A DNA stretch of 64,000 nucleotides from Trileptium ribeirensis (lineage: Eukaryota > Nematoda > Enoplea > Enoplida > Thoracostomopsidae): positions 1-64,000 of the forward strand of contig JASANE010017517.1 in assembly GCA_030248225.1 (NCBI GenBank), read 5' to 3'. Below are positions 48,330 through 61,259 of the stretch, piece after piece; positions within the stretch are counted from its first letter, which is position 1, and the number at the start of each line of letters is the position of its first letter. The translations under genes and the position numbers were made by a program. Under the pieces are notes generated by a model, which saw only the letters and a program-made list of their open reading frames with translations, did no database searches and was not told the DNA's origin.

Positions 48330-49060
48330 TAGATTTGCGGATATAGTGTTGCGTTTTGTAGTTGCGGGATTTTGACGTTCTTCTGGCAACAGGGGGCACT
48401 TAACGTTAGGTTTGACCTCTGATATGAGGGAGGGGAGCAGTTCAATACAGACAACATTTTATATAAACATATAAGTAGTATAATATTATATAATAAAAAT
48501 AACAAGAATATTAACATTATAATTATTATGTAATCAGTGTTCCGACAGGGTACCAAATTTGTGGTAGTTGCGACCGCGAGTAAGGGTATTGGAAAATCCA
48601 AATAGGCGCCGCATTAAAATCAACTTTAACAACAGTCTTCTACATCGGCGGGAACAGCTTAATGTCAATTTTAATTGACGTAATCCGTTATTACCAGCGC
48701 TTCCTATTTATACTTGTGGTATGACGTGTATATTAACCGTTATCAAATATTCACTGTCGCTACTGCAATTTGGTCCGCCATAAACTGTCTATTATCAAAA
48801 AATAGATAAAATGAAAGGTCACACTTAGCAATGAAGCTTAGGCAAGTAGGGGTCAGCCTTCTCTCCCTCTATTCCGTTAGTCAAATGTGTTGTTATATAT
48901 ATCAGTGTGTGCGTCAGTATAAGTGCATTTTATGACTTAGCTCTGCAATAAATCTAAAATTTGCTGAAATTGCAGCATACTTTATTGCCTGGTCACAACT
49001 TTCAGAAAAATGGAGAGAGAAATTAGCGTAATTTCAAAGTGGGAAAGCAAAATTTTGTTC
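48330..49060. other. Unassigned intron sequence
   Basis: AT-rich, with no gene or recognisable repeat apart from short simple-sequence stretches. Confidence 0.35.
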
Positions 49061-49064
49061 TATA

Positions 49065-49180
49065 TGTAACAGATCAATGCTGGATTGTTACGAGATAAAT
49101 TAATCCCGATCGCATCCTAATGGATAACATTTATGAATTTTAGTCATTAAACCGCCGTTGGAACTAAACCGTCGAAGACA
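49065..49180 (+). repeat. Copy of the segment that precedes the 21.7-kb array
   Basis: 'taacagatcaatgctggattgttacgagataaattaat' matches 'taacagatccatacggatcgttacgaggtggattaat' at 21686. Here only about one array-like unit follows ('atcctaatggataacattta'). Confidence 0.6.
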
Positions 49181-49276
49181 ATGGTTTTGAAGGAAATCGA
49201 AGCCATTTCCGCACACCGATATGCGTCTAGAAGAGGTGCGAAATCCCCGTGTTTACCCCCGTATGCAGATGTAATA

Positions 49277-51440
49277 ACGGTGACGCAGCTGCATGGCGCA
49301 ACTTCCTAACACCATGCCCATACGACCCCGGCTGTCGTAACCTCAAGCGCGGACCGTGAATGCTAAAATCTTGACCCTATTCTTGGTCAGACCCAAGAAG
49401 CTACGGAGTTTAGCAGGCCGCAGGCGCACCAATTCGGACCCCGCCCGATTGGTTGCGCACGTGTCTAGTTTCTGGTATGATTTCTGAGGTCCCCCAGGGA
49501 GGCTAGCACCGACACCTGCTCACACGTCATGGAGCGAACGGAATGTTGAGTCGGCTAGGGGCTTTGCCCCCTCGGCCGCGTACTGGGGAATTTTGGGGAA
49601 CGGGGTATGGCCTAACATTTTTCGGTCAGTCGTCAGTGTGAAATGCATTCCTACTGGGGATACCTACAACGTTTACCTTCAAACTGGCGTAATGTTTCTG
49701 CAAGATTTTATTAGCCCGAACACCTATGTGCTGTAAAACAAGAGCCAAATATAACCGATATGAGCCCTTATTAACGTTCCCTGGGGAACGGCAAACACCT
49801 TAAGCTCAAGATTCAATTCTTAGAATTTGATCCGTCTTTTGTGTTCCAAATTGTTTTAGCTCAGTAGAATAGGAGAAATTTTAAGGGCTTCCCAATGTCC
49901 GACGGAGGCTAATCCCCCGTCCCTAATCTGCGTTTCTGTTCAAGCCCAACGGCATGGGCGTTGTACGATCAACGAAGCTACAAATTTGGAAACCAAAACA
50001 ACAAACCATTGAGCAAGTCCCTATTTCAGTGGTGTGCACGTTCAAGAAAATTTTACTGTGGTCGACTCAGGAATATTCGATAACCCTAACTCAAAAGCAG
50101 CAAACAATGTAAAACCTGTACGAGAAGCGTCCATTTCAGTGTCTTACCTATGACCACCGGGAATCAGCAGGACTTCGACTTTGTCAGCTACAATTCATCA
50201 CCGTCCCGGCGATCGCTCAGGATTCCCAAAACGGGACTCGATTTGTGGAGGTTTGTCAACGAACCTACTTAACTGCCTATGAACGGCCTGTCACTGTTAC
50301 ATCCGTGAAAGTAAACCCCCATGATCCGTGATATTACTTACAAACGTTGATCTGGGGCAGCATCGGCGGACCGCCTTCGCGAGACGAAAGACGTCTGCGA
50401 GGGTCCTCCATCGATCGATTCCCATTCCAAACCACAAAGCGAAAAACCACGAGAAAGATCAAAACAATGAAGCTTAACGCTAACTCAAAGCGTCGGAGCC
50501 GGTCAGTAGAGTCGACCGAACTCCGCGCTGCCGAAGTCGAACTGATTCCAAGATTCGACGCGTTGGTCGTAACCTCGAAACTTTCGCCTATAGTTAAGGA
50601 TGGCGATTTTGTGGCCGTCCAATCATTGGCGATTTCTTGACGCCCACTTTTTGGGTTTTTTGTTCAGTGTCCAATTGGGGACACTTCCGGAAATTCAAAT
50701 TTTGACGGCTACCGTAAGCCGTCGATGTCCCTAGAGAGAGTCGGCTTCAATTAAATTTGCCGACATCAAGTTTGAACCCTCCGAGTACTCGGAAGTTGAC
50801 CATCTACACTTTTACCCCGTTCTTCTATGAAATTTTAGCTTTTAAGCTCAAATTTCCTGCAATTAGGACAGGATGTTCTTTGAAATTCAAATCCAACGCC
50901 CATGTTCTTAAGACAACATCCGGTCCCAAGATGTTTTGATCACCACACAATTCCTCGTAATGTCCTCAAAAGTTGCAATCTGTCCCATCTTTTGGACTGT
51001 TTAAGCTTTCCTGCCTTAATTGGGTCGGCAAACAACGACATCTCCTTTGTGGTCTTGATATGTCGCTCGTCGATTCGACTCAATCCCGTTGTGGATGGTG
51101 GCCCTAGTCGCGAGGACACCTCAAAAATTCGAGAAAACCAATTTCGATTATGATCTCTAACTGATCTAACTGATTCCCACATGTCCCATGGGGGAACCAA
51201 TGACGGGAATCAACCCATTTCGAGGCTGGAGGGAGAACATCCTCCAGGGGACTCCTAGCGGGATGGGGGCCCTACTCTAAGGCGCCAAAAACCCACGAGA
51301 GTGGCCTTAAACGCACCCCCGTCCCTTCTAATCATCAGCGTCCTGTCCGTCCGTAAAACTCTTAAATTTTAGCTCGTTTTGTACGTCGTGTCCTTGTCCG
51401 TCCGTTCTTATGTTATGTCCTCACGTATATAGTTCTATAT
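49277..51440 (-). repeat. Inverted copy of parts of the large repeat family
   Basis: The reverse complement of 49277-49545 matches the conserved 3' segment, including gcagctgcgtcaccgt at its end and tgagcaggtg. The block at 50515-50545 ('cgaccgaactccgcgctgccgaagtcgaactg') is the reverse complement of 27478-27510. The material between is not clearly shared, so this copy is rearranged or diverged. The plus-strand open frame 50347-50640 lies in it and shows no protein family. Confidence 0.55.
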
Positions 51441-53100
51441 ATATATATGTTCCATACTAAATGTGAACAAACATTTACGCCTAATATGACATTAGTTAGA
51501 AAACAGTATCAGTGGTTTCAAGGAGCTTTCGAGAGTATCGTTGAGTTTGGGTTTCTTATTTCTTATTATATGTTCCATACATATATCTACACACATACAT
51601 ACATACAAACACTCACGCTATACACATTAGACATGATGGCGTCCTGAGCGACAGAAAGGTCGCTCAGGATAAATACGAACTCACAACACGCCAACAACAA
51701 GAACACGACGACAAAGAAGACCGACCAAGAATGCCGGTTAGAGAGAGAACGACGACAAGAAAATAAAAGGACAGCGAGCACACGATGAGGGTGTGGGCAT
51801 GGAAACGGGACAAGGGGAATCCCGGGGGATTTTCGAGGGGCTGGGGTTAGATTCGGGCCCAGGACGAAGAATGGAGTCGATCGGTACCAAACATGAGGGT
51901 GGAAGTCGTAATAGCGGGTCGGAACCCACCTATGGGTTCTGATGTACATAAGTATGGGGAGCGGGCTCTCCTGTGTTAACAGTTGGGTGGAACGATGCCC
52001 GCCGGGTACCGTTGGACTCGCCGTCAAACGTCGATTCAAATGAGGGGTGATATCGCTGCCGGAGCGGCAGGGGTAAAAATGGTGCTAAAATTATAACGAT
52101 TAGAGAGAGTAACGGTTACGGTAGGGGCGCTTTCGCCGGCTGTCCCGGGTTAACGGGGCGGCGGACCGTGACCCGCCGGGTATTTTTGGAGATGTCGCGT
52201 CGAGGGGCGGTTCGCCCATTTTGGAGTTGAGAGGAAAATCTCGAATCATCTGTGCCCACTAGTGGTTGGCAACAGAGATTTAGGCACCTTTGAGTGACTA
52301 CAGCGGGGATTCGGGCAGGGGTCTGGCCACGTCGTTGGACTCACCTAGTCACCATGTACAAAACGAGGGGTCGCATACACCGGTTCAGAAGTGGGGTAGG
52401 ACAAAGAGGACGAAAAAAGGTGGGGACTTGCATCAGTCACATGTTACAACGGGGAGCTAAGGAAACGGGGCGATTTCGCCTGAAATAGTTGTCCAAGGGG
52501 TACACACATATATATACTTATATAGTCTGTAATAAATATGTGGAAAGTAACAGTCCGGATTATGCTTTGACAATCCAACTTAGCGTAAGTAGCGATTGTT
52601 TCTACACAATATAAGTGAGGTTCGGGCGTTGTCCGGGGCGATTATAGTGTCCAACAATAGTCCCCAAAATGTTCTACCCACCTGCTCCGGTTATGCCCGG
52701 ATGATACTGCCCTATACGGGAGCGGGCCATCAAATTAACCCGGTATCCGTCGTTCTTTGTAAGCTCGAAAGCTACCATACGTGTAAAGCTAGTTGGTAGT
52801 GAATGGTGATTTCCCGTGACCATTGCTTAATATAAAACTAAAACCAAGTAGACTTAATATTTTTGATTCCTGTCTTAATAAACTTGTTAACTTGAACGTG
52901 CAGCCAGGGGCCTCCTATTCCCGGACGGTCATAATCGTCAAAGTTTTAACGTATAGTGGCCGCTGATTGGGGTTCGACGTGATTCCATGTTTCTGTCGGG
53001 AGGGGATCCATGTTCAGTCTTACGCGTTGGTTGAAGCAGCTCAATTCTCCCTAATGCCGTCAAATAACAACACTCGTCCCGGTAAGAATTCGACAAACAT
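51440..53100. other. Unassigned intron sequence
   Basis: G- and C-richer than most of the window, with a short 'tatatata' run (51434) and 'catacatacata' (51595). Open frames at 51587-52039 and 52294-52488 show no domain or splice context. No clear match to the other repeat copies is seen. Confidence 0.35.
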
Positions 53101-53109
53101 AATGTCAGA

Positions 53110-53400
53110 TATACACACGGCATAATTCACAACAGTTTTATAAAAGGAACCATGAATCATATACGGCATAATTCACAACAGTTTTATAAAAGGAACCATG
53201 AATGATATACGCATAATTCACAACAGTTTAAAAAAAGGAACCATGAATGATATACGGCATAATTCACAACAGTTTTATTAAGGAACCATGAATGATATAC
53301 GGCATAATTCACAAAAGTTTTATAAAAGGAAGCATAAACGATATACGGCATAACTCACATTTTCTATAAAAGAACCATAAATGATACATACTTTATAAAT
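53110..53400 (+). repeat. Tandem array, 6 units of ~46 bp
   Basis: The core 'gatatacggcataattcacaacagttttataaaaggaaccatgaa' recurs with starts of 'ggcataa' near 53118, 53164, 53210, 53255, 53300 and 53345. Units drift toward the right end. There are no unique spacers. Confidence 0.9.
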
Positions 53401-53699
53401 CGAACCATGCTTACTCCGTTTATTTTGCAACGTGGTTCTGCGTGATTCTGGAGCTGGAATCATGAAAACGCTCGTAACGGGGCCGGAACGGACCTGTTAC
53501 ACAGAAACTGGTCGTTTGTCACCTTACTTATGGTGGTTATGCGTATCATAGATCGTGGATCCTTATACAACCATTACGTATTGCCAACCATGAATAGCTA
53601 TACTCGACATTCTCGCTATATATTTAGGTATTTTCCAATATTTTGGTCTGCATCGCCGACGTTTCTTTGATCATCACGGGTCGATATTGGAAGTGTATT

Positions 53700-54900
53700 A
53701 TGATAACATGTTCACCGTATTATTGTTGTTGTTATTCCTCGTATCGTATCATCTGTATTTGCTATAAAGGCTCCCTGTTATACGTAGTTTGTACTGTATT
53801 ACAATGACAGTATTTATTGTGGTATACATGATTCATGCCGTCGTTCTCGCATAAAATAGAAAGCATGATTGATTGTAGTGACCATTGTATTTGATTCACA
53901 CAGTTACCATTGTCTTACTATTATATATATATAACCGATATTACGATTGTACTGATCCATCACGCATAGTTATACCATCGTTACCTTATATATATATAAT
54001 TGTGTTACCATGCTTGTATTGATTTCTGAGCATCCATGTTTTTGTTATAGCCATAAAGGCACATAAATACATATTTCGTCGTATTTTAACGCTGTTATTA
54101 CGATCATTGTTGTAATTTGCTGTATCCTTGGTTCGAGTGAAATTCGTGATTTTGAGCATGTAGTTATATATTTATTGTAGGTACGATAGATTGGGTTTGG
54201 TGACACCTTGCCAAACGAGTAGAATGGTATGACTCCCCAAATATACCCGATAATGGTTAGGAAATTAATTTGCCCCGTGCGATATAATTAAAGGAAATTT
54301 AGCCCAAATTTAACAAAAAGATTGGTCGTGACAGAAACCCATCACGACCATCCTCACAAGTGAGGACCAGGAAAAGATGTGGCTGCTCCTTCTATAGCGA
54401 ACAGCAATTGAGGAAAATTTCTGAAAATTATAAGTCAGAATTTCTGATATTAAAATTACCAGTGTTGAAAGTTAAGAAGTACAGTGGTAAATTGTAAAGA
54501 TAAGTAAAATATCTGCTACCAGCGTTCATTTTCGCTGGTTAAGTTAGCTGATAAAATGTAATTTAAAATGTTAATTCGTTAAATCCAACACGAAAATATG
54601 CCCATCACCCCTCGCAGAGGCCACCCCTAACCCGCTAGAGTCGTCTAAATAGTAATTATTCATCGAAATATACGATGGGCTCACCCAAGAGTTCAGTTCC
54701 CCTTTTTGTCTGAAAATGGAGGTGTTACATATCTAAGTACTCGGCTGGGAGAACCGAGTCTGATTCCGAGGCAAGTCTGGCACTCTGGATCCATTCGGGA
54801 ATTGGAGCCTTAATTCGTTCTTTGCCCCACGCTTGTTTACATAGCAGTGTCTTGTTTAGAAGGACGCTGAGCCCAAATACATAAGTATATATGTTGATAT
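53700..54900 (+). repeat. 5' part of a second large repeat unit
   Basis: It matches 24.9-26.7 kb in order: 'ataaaggctc' and 'gccataaaggcaca' motifs (53766, 54052), the 'tcgtgacagaaacccatcacgaccatcctcac' palindrome (54328), 'gtggctgctcc...gcgaacagcaa' (54379) and 'agcgttcattttcgctggtt' (54520). The unit is then interrupted by hAT copies and a tandem repeat, and resumes at about 58240. Confidence 0.65.
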
Positions 54901-54908
54901 GCATGCTT

Positions 54909-55618
54909 CAGGGAGTAACCGGAATTCCGCTTCCGGCGAAAATCATGTTCCGGTTGCGGTTCCGGCAAAAAGCAAAAACAATACCGGAACCGGCATTAGG
55001 GTTTAAAAATTTTGTTTGAAATTTTCCACATTTGCTGCTTCATCTGCGATCCAAACATATGCAATATATATTATACAATGATCAAGCTCCAATACAACCA
55101 AGCAAAAGAAAAGATTAACTAAGTAATTTGCGATGTGAAACGTAAGTAGGGCACATAATTTCAGTAGGAATTTTTCATAATAGCCTGCAGGAGTTTGTTA
55201 ACAAATCAAAGCCAGCTCGATGCTTGTAGCAGCTATTTTACACATTCAGATGTCTGCGGGGTACTACGTTCGAATTAAACCTGTCCAACTCGGTAACAGA
55301 GTATGGCTTACGTAAAAGTACTTAGCGTGTGCTTGGCTTACATAAATTGCGTCAAGCACCAACCAGTGCCCTTGTAAACTTGATAAACAAAATTGAAGTA
55401 GAAGCGCCAGCCTAAATTGAAGTGAACTAACATCTGCAACGCAGCGAGAAACTGCTTTCTTGGCAATGAACTGTATTTATTGAAACTGTGCTGGCGGCAT
55501 CACAGTTTGTCTCATTTATAGCATTGTGATTAGAAAGTTATCATCATTATCATCTAATTGACGGGCGCTGTTTGTCCAACGCTAGCCTAAATAGTGCTTC
55601 TGACCACTGATCAGGGTT
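54909..55618 (+). mobile_element. hAT-type element, left part only
   Basis: It begins CAGGGAGTAACCGG at 54909 and follows the 1659-2822 element, without the Harbinger MITE, up to 'ccactgatcag' at about 55617. The right part is missing; different sequence follows. Confidence 0.8.
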
Positions 55619-56560
55619 TCGGGGTCAGAGGTCAAAAAGGGTTTTTACCCCATTTTAGTTCTTTATCTTATCTTTCGATTTTATTTCTCTGGTTGATTTT
55701 ATTTCATAGTAGAATAATATATGCCGATGTCACTTTTTGTTTTTTCGATTAAAGCTCCCGTTCTGTTGTAGTTACGGGGTTTGAGGTATGGTACACTTGT
55801 AGTTCCTCCGCCCAAAGCTAGAAAATTTGTTCTGACGTTCTGGGTAGCTGAAAAGTTACACTTGGCTGCTTTTGGTCGTGTGAAATGCATTACTGGTGTT
55901 CGTTCTGCTCCGCGAGCCACTGCTTTGTAGGTACAGGGGTATGGCACCCCCATTGTTCAGAGTGAGTGGTCAAAATGAGGGTTTTTACCCCGTTTTAGCA
56001 CCCTTCATGGAAGCAACGTTATTTTTATTTTAACTTTCGAATTTTTTTCTGGTTGTAACGTTGTAACGTAACGCGCCTCAGGGTTACTTGGGTCCTTTTT
56101 TGTGCAAAAATACTTAAATGCACGAAAGGACATCTATGTTGTCATTCTATTCTGTTTAATCGAGCTGCACTTCACTAGTTAATGGTAGTAGTACACTTGT
56201 AGTTCCTCGGCCCAAAACTAGAAAATTTGTTCTGACGTCCTGGGCGGCTGAAAAGTTACACTTGGCAGTTTTTGGTCGTGAGAAATGCTGTTCTGTAGGT
56301 ACAGGGGTATGGCACCGCCGTGGTTCTGAGTGAGTGGTCGAAATGAGGGTTTTTACCCCATTTTAGCACCCTTCATGGAAGCAAGGTTATTTTTATTTTA
56401 ACTTTCGAATTTTTTTCTGGTTGTAACGTTGTAACGTAACGCCCCTCAGGGTTACTTGGGTCCTTTTTTGTGAAAAAATATATAATGCACGAAAGGACAT
56501 CTGTGTTGCCATTCTATTCTGTTCAATCGAGCTGCACTTCACTAGTTAATGCTATTCACC
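55610..56560 (+). repeat. Tandem repeat, ~2.6 units of ~363 bp
   Basis: 'gagggtttttaccccNttttagcacccttcatgg' occurs at about 55976 and 56345, with an earlier shorter relative at about 55638. 'ctagaaaatttgttctgacgt.ctgggNgNctgaaaagtta' occurs at about 55819 and 56219. No coding potential is seen. Confidence 0.8.
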
Positions 56561-56638
56561 GTGCACTACTTTGATTTCGGCAACAAAAATGGAAAGATTC
56601 AATTTTTTATTACGCCAGCGTTCAACAATTTGGGTTTA

Positions 56639-57811
56639 CGTAATATCAGGGAATAACCGGAACCGAAAGTTGCCGGAACCGGAACCAGCAACCGGAACCG
56701 TCCATTTAAACCGTATCCGGAACCGGAACCGGGTCTTCGAAATTTATATATAGTAAAACAGATGTAGGAAGAAATGAAGGTATAGTGGATTTAAAATGTA
56801 TTAAAAATAACTTTTACATTAAACTTAATGTTTTGCGATGGTATTATTGCCTTTCTGAAACTTAGAGACTGAGGAAGCTAATAATGTTTATCGATCAAAT
56901 ATGTCGATTTTTGGACACCCGGAGCAAAAAATGCCTTCCACTATACACCATTGCGTATACTGCGTCAAACGTCAAATTGAATGTGCTTACAACTCATGGA
57001 GCGTAAAATAAACATTTTTGCTCTATCTCCAGTCGCCTCTCTTTTCTACATTTGTTACATGTTGTGCTGTAGGAAACTTGAAATTATTGGTTTATACTGA
57101 GAAAAATAATAGAAGGTAATTTTCTGATCAGGTACACTGTTTAGGTTAGCGTTGGACAAACAGTGTCCGTAAGTTAGATGATAATGATGATAACTTTCCA
57201 ATCAGAATGCTATAAATGAGACACACTGTGATGCTGCTCGCACAGTGTCAATAAATACAGTTCTTTGCCAAGAAAGCAGTTTCTAGCTGCGTTGCAGAGT
57301 AACGTTAGCTTACTTTAATTTAGACTTATTTACCAAGTTTACAAGCGCATTGGCGGGTTCTTGAAGCACTTTATGTTAGCCAAGCAAACCCTAAGTACTT
57401 CTGCGTAAGCCATACTTTGTTACAGAATTGGACCGGTTTAATTGAAACGTACCGCACAGGCTTCTGTGTGTAAAATAGCTGCTACAAGCAACGACCTGGC
57501 TTTGATTTGTTAACAAACTCCTGCAGGTTATTATGAAAAATTCCTACTGAAATTATGTGCCCTACTTACGTTTAAAACGGCAAATTGCTTAATTAATCTT
57601 TTCTTTTGCTTGGTTGTATTGGAGCTTGATCATTGTATAATATATATTAAGTTATATTTGGATCACAGATGAAGCAAAAAACGTGGAAAATTTCAAACAA
57701 ACTTTTTAAACCGGAATTCCGGTTCCGGTATGGTTTTTGCCCTTTTCCGGAACCGCCACTGGAACACGATTTTCGCCGGAACCGGAATTCCGTTTACTCC
57801 CTGCGTAATAT
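56639..57811 (-). mobile_element. hAT-type non-autonomous transposon with exact 8-bp target duplication
   Basis: The element at 56647-57803 starts CAGGGAATAACCGG and ends TTTACTCCCTG. CGTAATAT flanks it at 56639-56646 and 57804-57811. It is the reverse-orientation counterpart of 1659-3284, with CCGGAACCGG clusters at both ends. The open frame 57669-57974 starts in it and runs out of it, so it is not a gene. Confidence 0.92.
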
Positions 57812-57982
57812 ATATGGTGTAGGTAGTTCTCAATTGCTGATACGCAAGCGTGTAGCTACTACGGTTTCTGTAACAGCTGCGGCGCATAGATGTGATTTTT
57901 CGATACACCGTCATGCGGCAATATATGCGTGCAACTTTAAACAATGTTGTTACAATCAGTGTAACATCAATTGATATAGATA

Positions 57983-58066
57983 TGATAATATTATCAGTCG
58001 CTACAAGCTTAGTGCAACAGCTATTTTCGAGCGATGCTTGTTGCGACTGATAACATTATCATTACA
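57983..58066. repeat. Short inverted repeat (hairpin)
   Basis: The arm 'gataatattatcagtcgctacaagc' (about 57983) pairs with 'gcttgttgcgactgataacattatc' (about 58038) around a short loop. Weaker pairing with tgtaac motifs extends outward. A small MITE is the simplest reading. Confidence 0.75.
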
Positions 58067-58239
58067 ATGTAACGACAATTGCAGTGTAACTAGTACTGCC
58101 GTTCTCGCGTAACCATGTGCAGTGAGTGCACGCATCTTAATGTGACCGACGCATTAGGTTTTGGTTTAGCTTTACCATAGATTTTCAGCATATTTGAGTT
58201 TTGTCTCTCTGGATATTCACATCAACGCTAACGGAGTCT

Positions 58240-60686
58240 CGAAACTCTGATACGCTGCCGCTGCAGTGGAAATATCAAATTTACCAGAGCTGGTAAATTT
58301 GATGGCAGTGGCAACAATTTTAGTATCTAAATCTAGCGATATCGCAAAGAGCGATATCGGGTCCTGCCCGATGGATCAGTTTTCTAAAGGACCGTTGATC
58401 CGGCCCTTATAAATCAAAAATTTAGGTCGAGCTCAGTCTGTGCAAGATTTCAGAGGGAAAGACTGACAAATTAGGAAATTTAAATTTTAGGTTTGCCCCA
58501 CCTGTATTTGACTTCCATCTACCTGGATACAATTTTGATCCCTGCCCCCATTCTCTAAACTTGACGTAAATTCATACATTAGCATTATCAACTTTGTACA
58601 TTGTGCACTTGTGAATCGTTAGACCCACGACGATCATGAGGATCGATACAGCATTATCGTAGGTCAAATTACCTTTTATAACCGTGTCGAAAATAGTGAG
58701 TGTAATTGCAGTGCGAAAATAGTGAGTCTAATTGCAGTGCAGTTTTGTTGACCGCCCTGCGCACCAGCTTTTAAGAATTCGAGTACCCGAATCATCAGTT
58801 ATGAGTTTATCGTTTAGATTTTTCTTAATCACCTATAGTTTCGTTACTGTTTTTCTTGGAAACTCAGGATACTGTCCCGCCGAGTCGAGCGTGACCGTAG
58901 GCTTCGAGCGAGCCCTGATTTAAGCTCAAAATCTGACGATTTAGCAGTTTCCCTGGATCCGACTCAATCTAGCGCCTTATCAAACAAATTTCGCTGAGAA
59001 TGCAAAATATTTTTCCTATGGTTGATAGGCTAAGTTTTATATACGCGACAGTGTAAAATTTTAGTAGATTTTGTTATTAGGAAAATCTGAAGCATTAGAA
59101 AAGCTGGTCCCAATCTTCTCCTACCGGGACCTATACGTCGCTTAATTGATACTTCTCCTCGCAACTTACCCTGGCGTACGAGCATTAGACACTACGATGG
59201 AAATTTGCCGAATATCTTTAGGTCACCAGCGAATAGAGATGTGAACGTCGATATTACATATCGTTAATGTCATTTTTATGGACAACCGCGTAGGAGCCTG
59301 GATAACGTTACCGAGAAAAGTTTTATTCTTCACTTCAAGGGTAAAGTTTTTAGCGAGCACAGATCGTTCTGTTGTACATCGTTCATGGAAAATATTTTTA
59401 ACAACAGTCACCTAGTCGTCGATTACACGTATGCGTGCGATGAAAATGTTATGTCGTACTTGCGTAGACCTCTATCATATATTTGTATGCCGATATTTAT
59501 GAATTATTTTGAGTATGTACCAATGTTATTTGTTCAGTTATACCCTTACTTATTCGCTGTAACCTATTGTACCATGCCTTTCGTAAGACAATCCGTATCA
59601 TGTATCGTAGCGGTGTCGATCACAAGTTGTCGTCACTAGGATGAGCAAAATCGGACCCGTAATCCCATGGTGTACGCTTAGTCCCACCGTACCCCGCTGT
59701 ACATTTGTTTTGCCGCCTTTAGCTAACCTGAACCAATTTTGTTAACCGGAGTTTCCTAGCAGTAGCAAGCGAGCAGTTAGTTATTCGGATACAACTGAAT
59801 TATACGCCGTGTTGTACTTTCCGTTATCCCTACCCGTTTTCGAGTAAGGTAAGCGCAGCTGCGGTGAAAGAGCAGACTTCACGCCTGATCTATAATACAG
59901 CTGTGGGAGTTCCATGAAAAAGGCGATGACTCCGACATTTGCGATTTTCCCCTTGATTTTGTCCGACCTACTCGTTGTAGCGTGCCGTCTATCGTATTTT
60001 GTTGTACCAATTGTATTACCATCTTCTGATGTACCCTTGTGCGGATAGACGATTCTGGCTTATCAATAAATACAAAAACCAAACCCAAGGTGTTTCGTGT
60101 TTTGATGACAAATGTAGCGCTACGTATCCAAAGGAGTTTGAAACGTCGCCCCTATCGACGATCCACGTTCAGGCTTGACGGGCAGAAATAGCAAGCCTTA
60201 GCGTGACTCGTTGATTCACTGAGAATGTGACTGAGTACGACTCGTGGGACATGAAAATGTACACCCCTCCCCACTTTCGCTGAACGTCAAACCGAACCCT
60301 CAATCCGACGTTAAACGTCTACGGATTTGTTGGACCCTAGTAGGAGCCACTGTCTAAATAAAATAACGTTCAGGAAGGTAGAGATCACCAATCCAAAACT
60401 TGTTAACACTTAAGGAATAATGGCATGGTCTCTTTAGCCTGTGAGCAGGTGACGGAGCCAACCTACCTACGGTCCCCAAAGGTAGTACCACTTAGACTAC
60501 TGTGCAACCCGTCCGGCAGGATCAGAACACATCATGTGAAGCGGTCCTGCGGCTTGCTAAGCTCCGTAACTTCTTTGGACTGACCCAAAAAAAGGAATGA
60601 ATCCATTAGGCCCTCCCTCGAGGGTACGATAGTCGGGGTCGTATGGGCATTGCGTTTTGGAAGTGCGCAATGCAGCAGCGTCACGT
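58240..60686 (+). repeat. 3' part of the second large repeat unit
   Basis: It follows 29.0-31.5 kb in order: 'gcgatatcgggtc' (58351), 'aggatgagcaaaat' (59638), 'gagtaaggtaagcgcagctg' (59841), 'ttagcgtgactcgttgattcac' (60197), 'gttaaacgtctacggatttg' (60313) and the conserved 3' segment 60424-60686 ending gcagcagcgtcacgt. No protein is encoded. Confidence 0.7.
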
Positions 60687-61259
60687 AGATATTACATATA
60701 TCTTACATATTTTTGGTAGACGCGAGCTTAATATTTGTTTTTATAACTGCTACATAAACAACATTAGTATTATACCAAAAACCAATAGTGCTTCGTAGAA
60801 AAAACTACGTGCTTGCGATGACAAAATATCCAATATATAAAATTTTTTTGGTGATTTTTAAGAGCATAACTTTTCTCTTGATTATTATAGGGAAAACAGG
60901 GAACTGTGCTGGTTCGATTTTTGAAAACATCTTCAAAGTTAGAGATTTAGCCACTTTGAGTGGTATTTTGCTTCCTAATATTTTGTTAAAGTTGAGGGAT
61001 TTTATTTTATTAATAATTCGTATCATTTTGACAAAATAGCATAGATGTTTCGACATAACGAATAATGTGTAAGCTAATTTTCATATTGATTTTTTGAAAT
61101 CAATTTATCTGGAGTAGGAAAAACGATATCTTAAATGCCTACAAGGAAACAACGACCACACACAATCTTCATTAGTAACTTCAGTTTGAAATACATTTCG
61201 TGCTTACTAGTGAGAATATTTTGTCCCACAATATTGTCATATTGGAGCCACTTGTAACG

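Noticed and set aside
57983..58066. microRNA-precursor-like hairpin
   Set aside because: The arms pair well but the setting is repeat-rich, and a small MITE explains it without further evidence.
60788..61056. Open frames of 83 codons on both strands
   Set aside because: They come from AT-rich sequence just after the large repeat end and show only hydrophobic low-complexity peptides.
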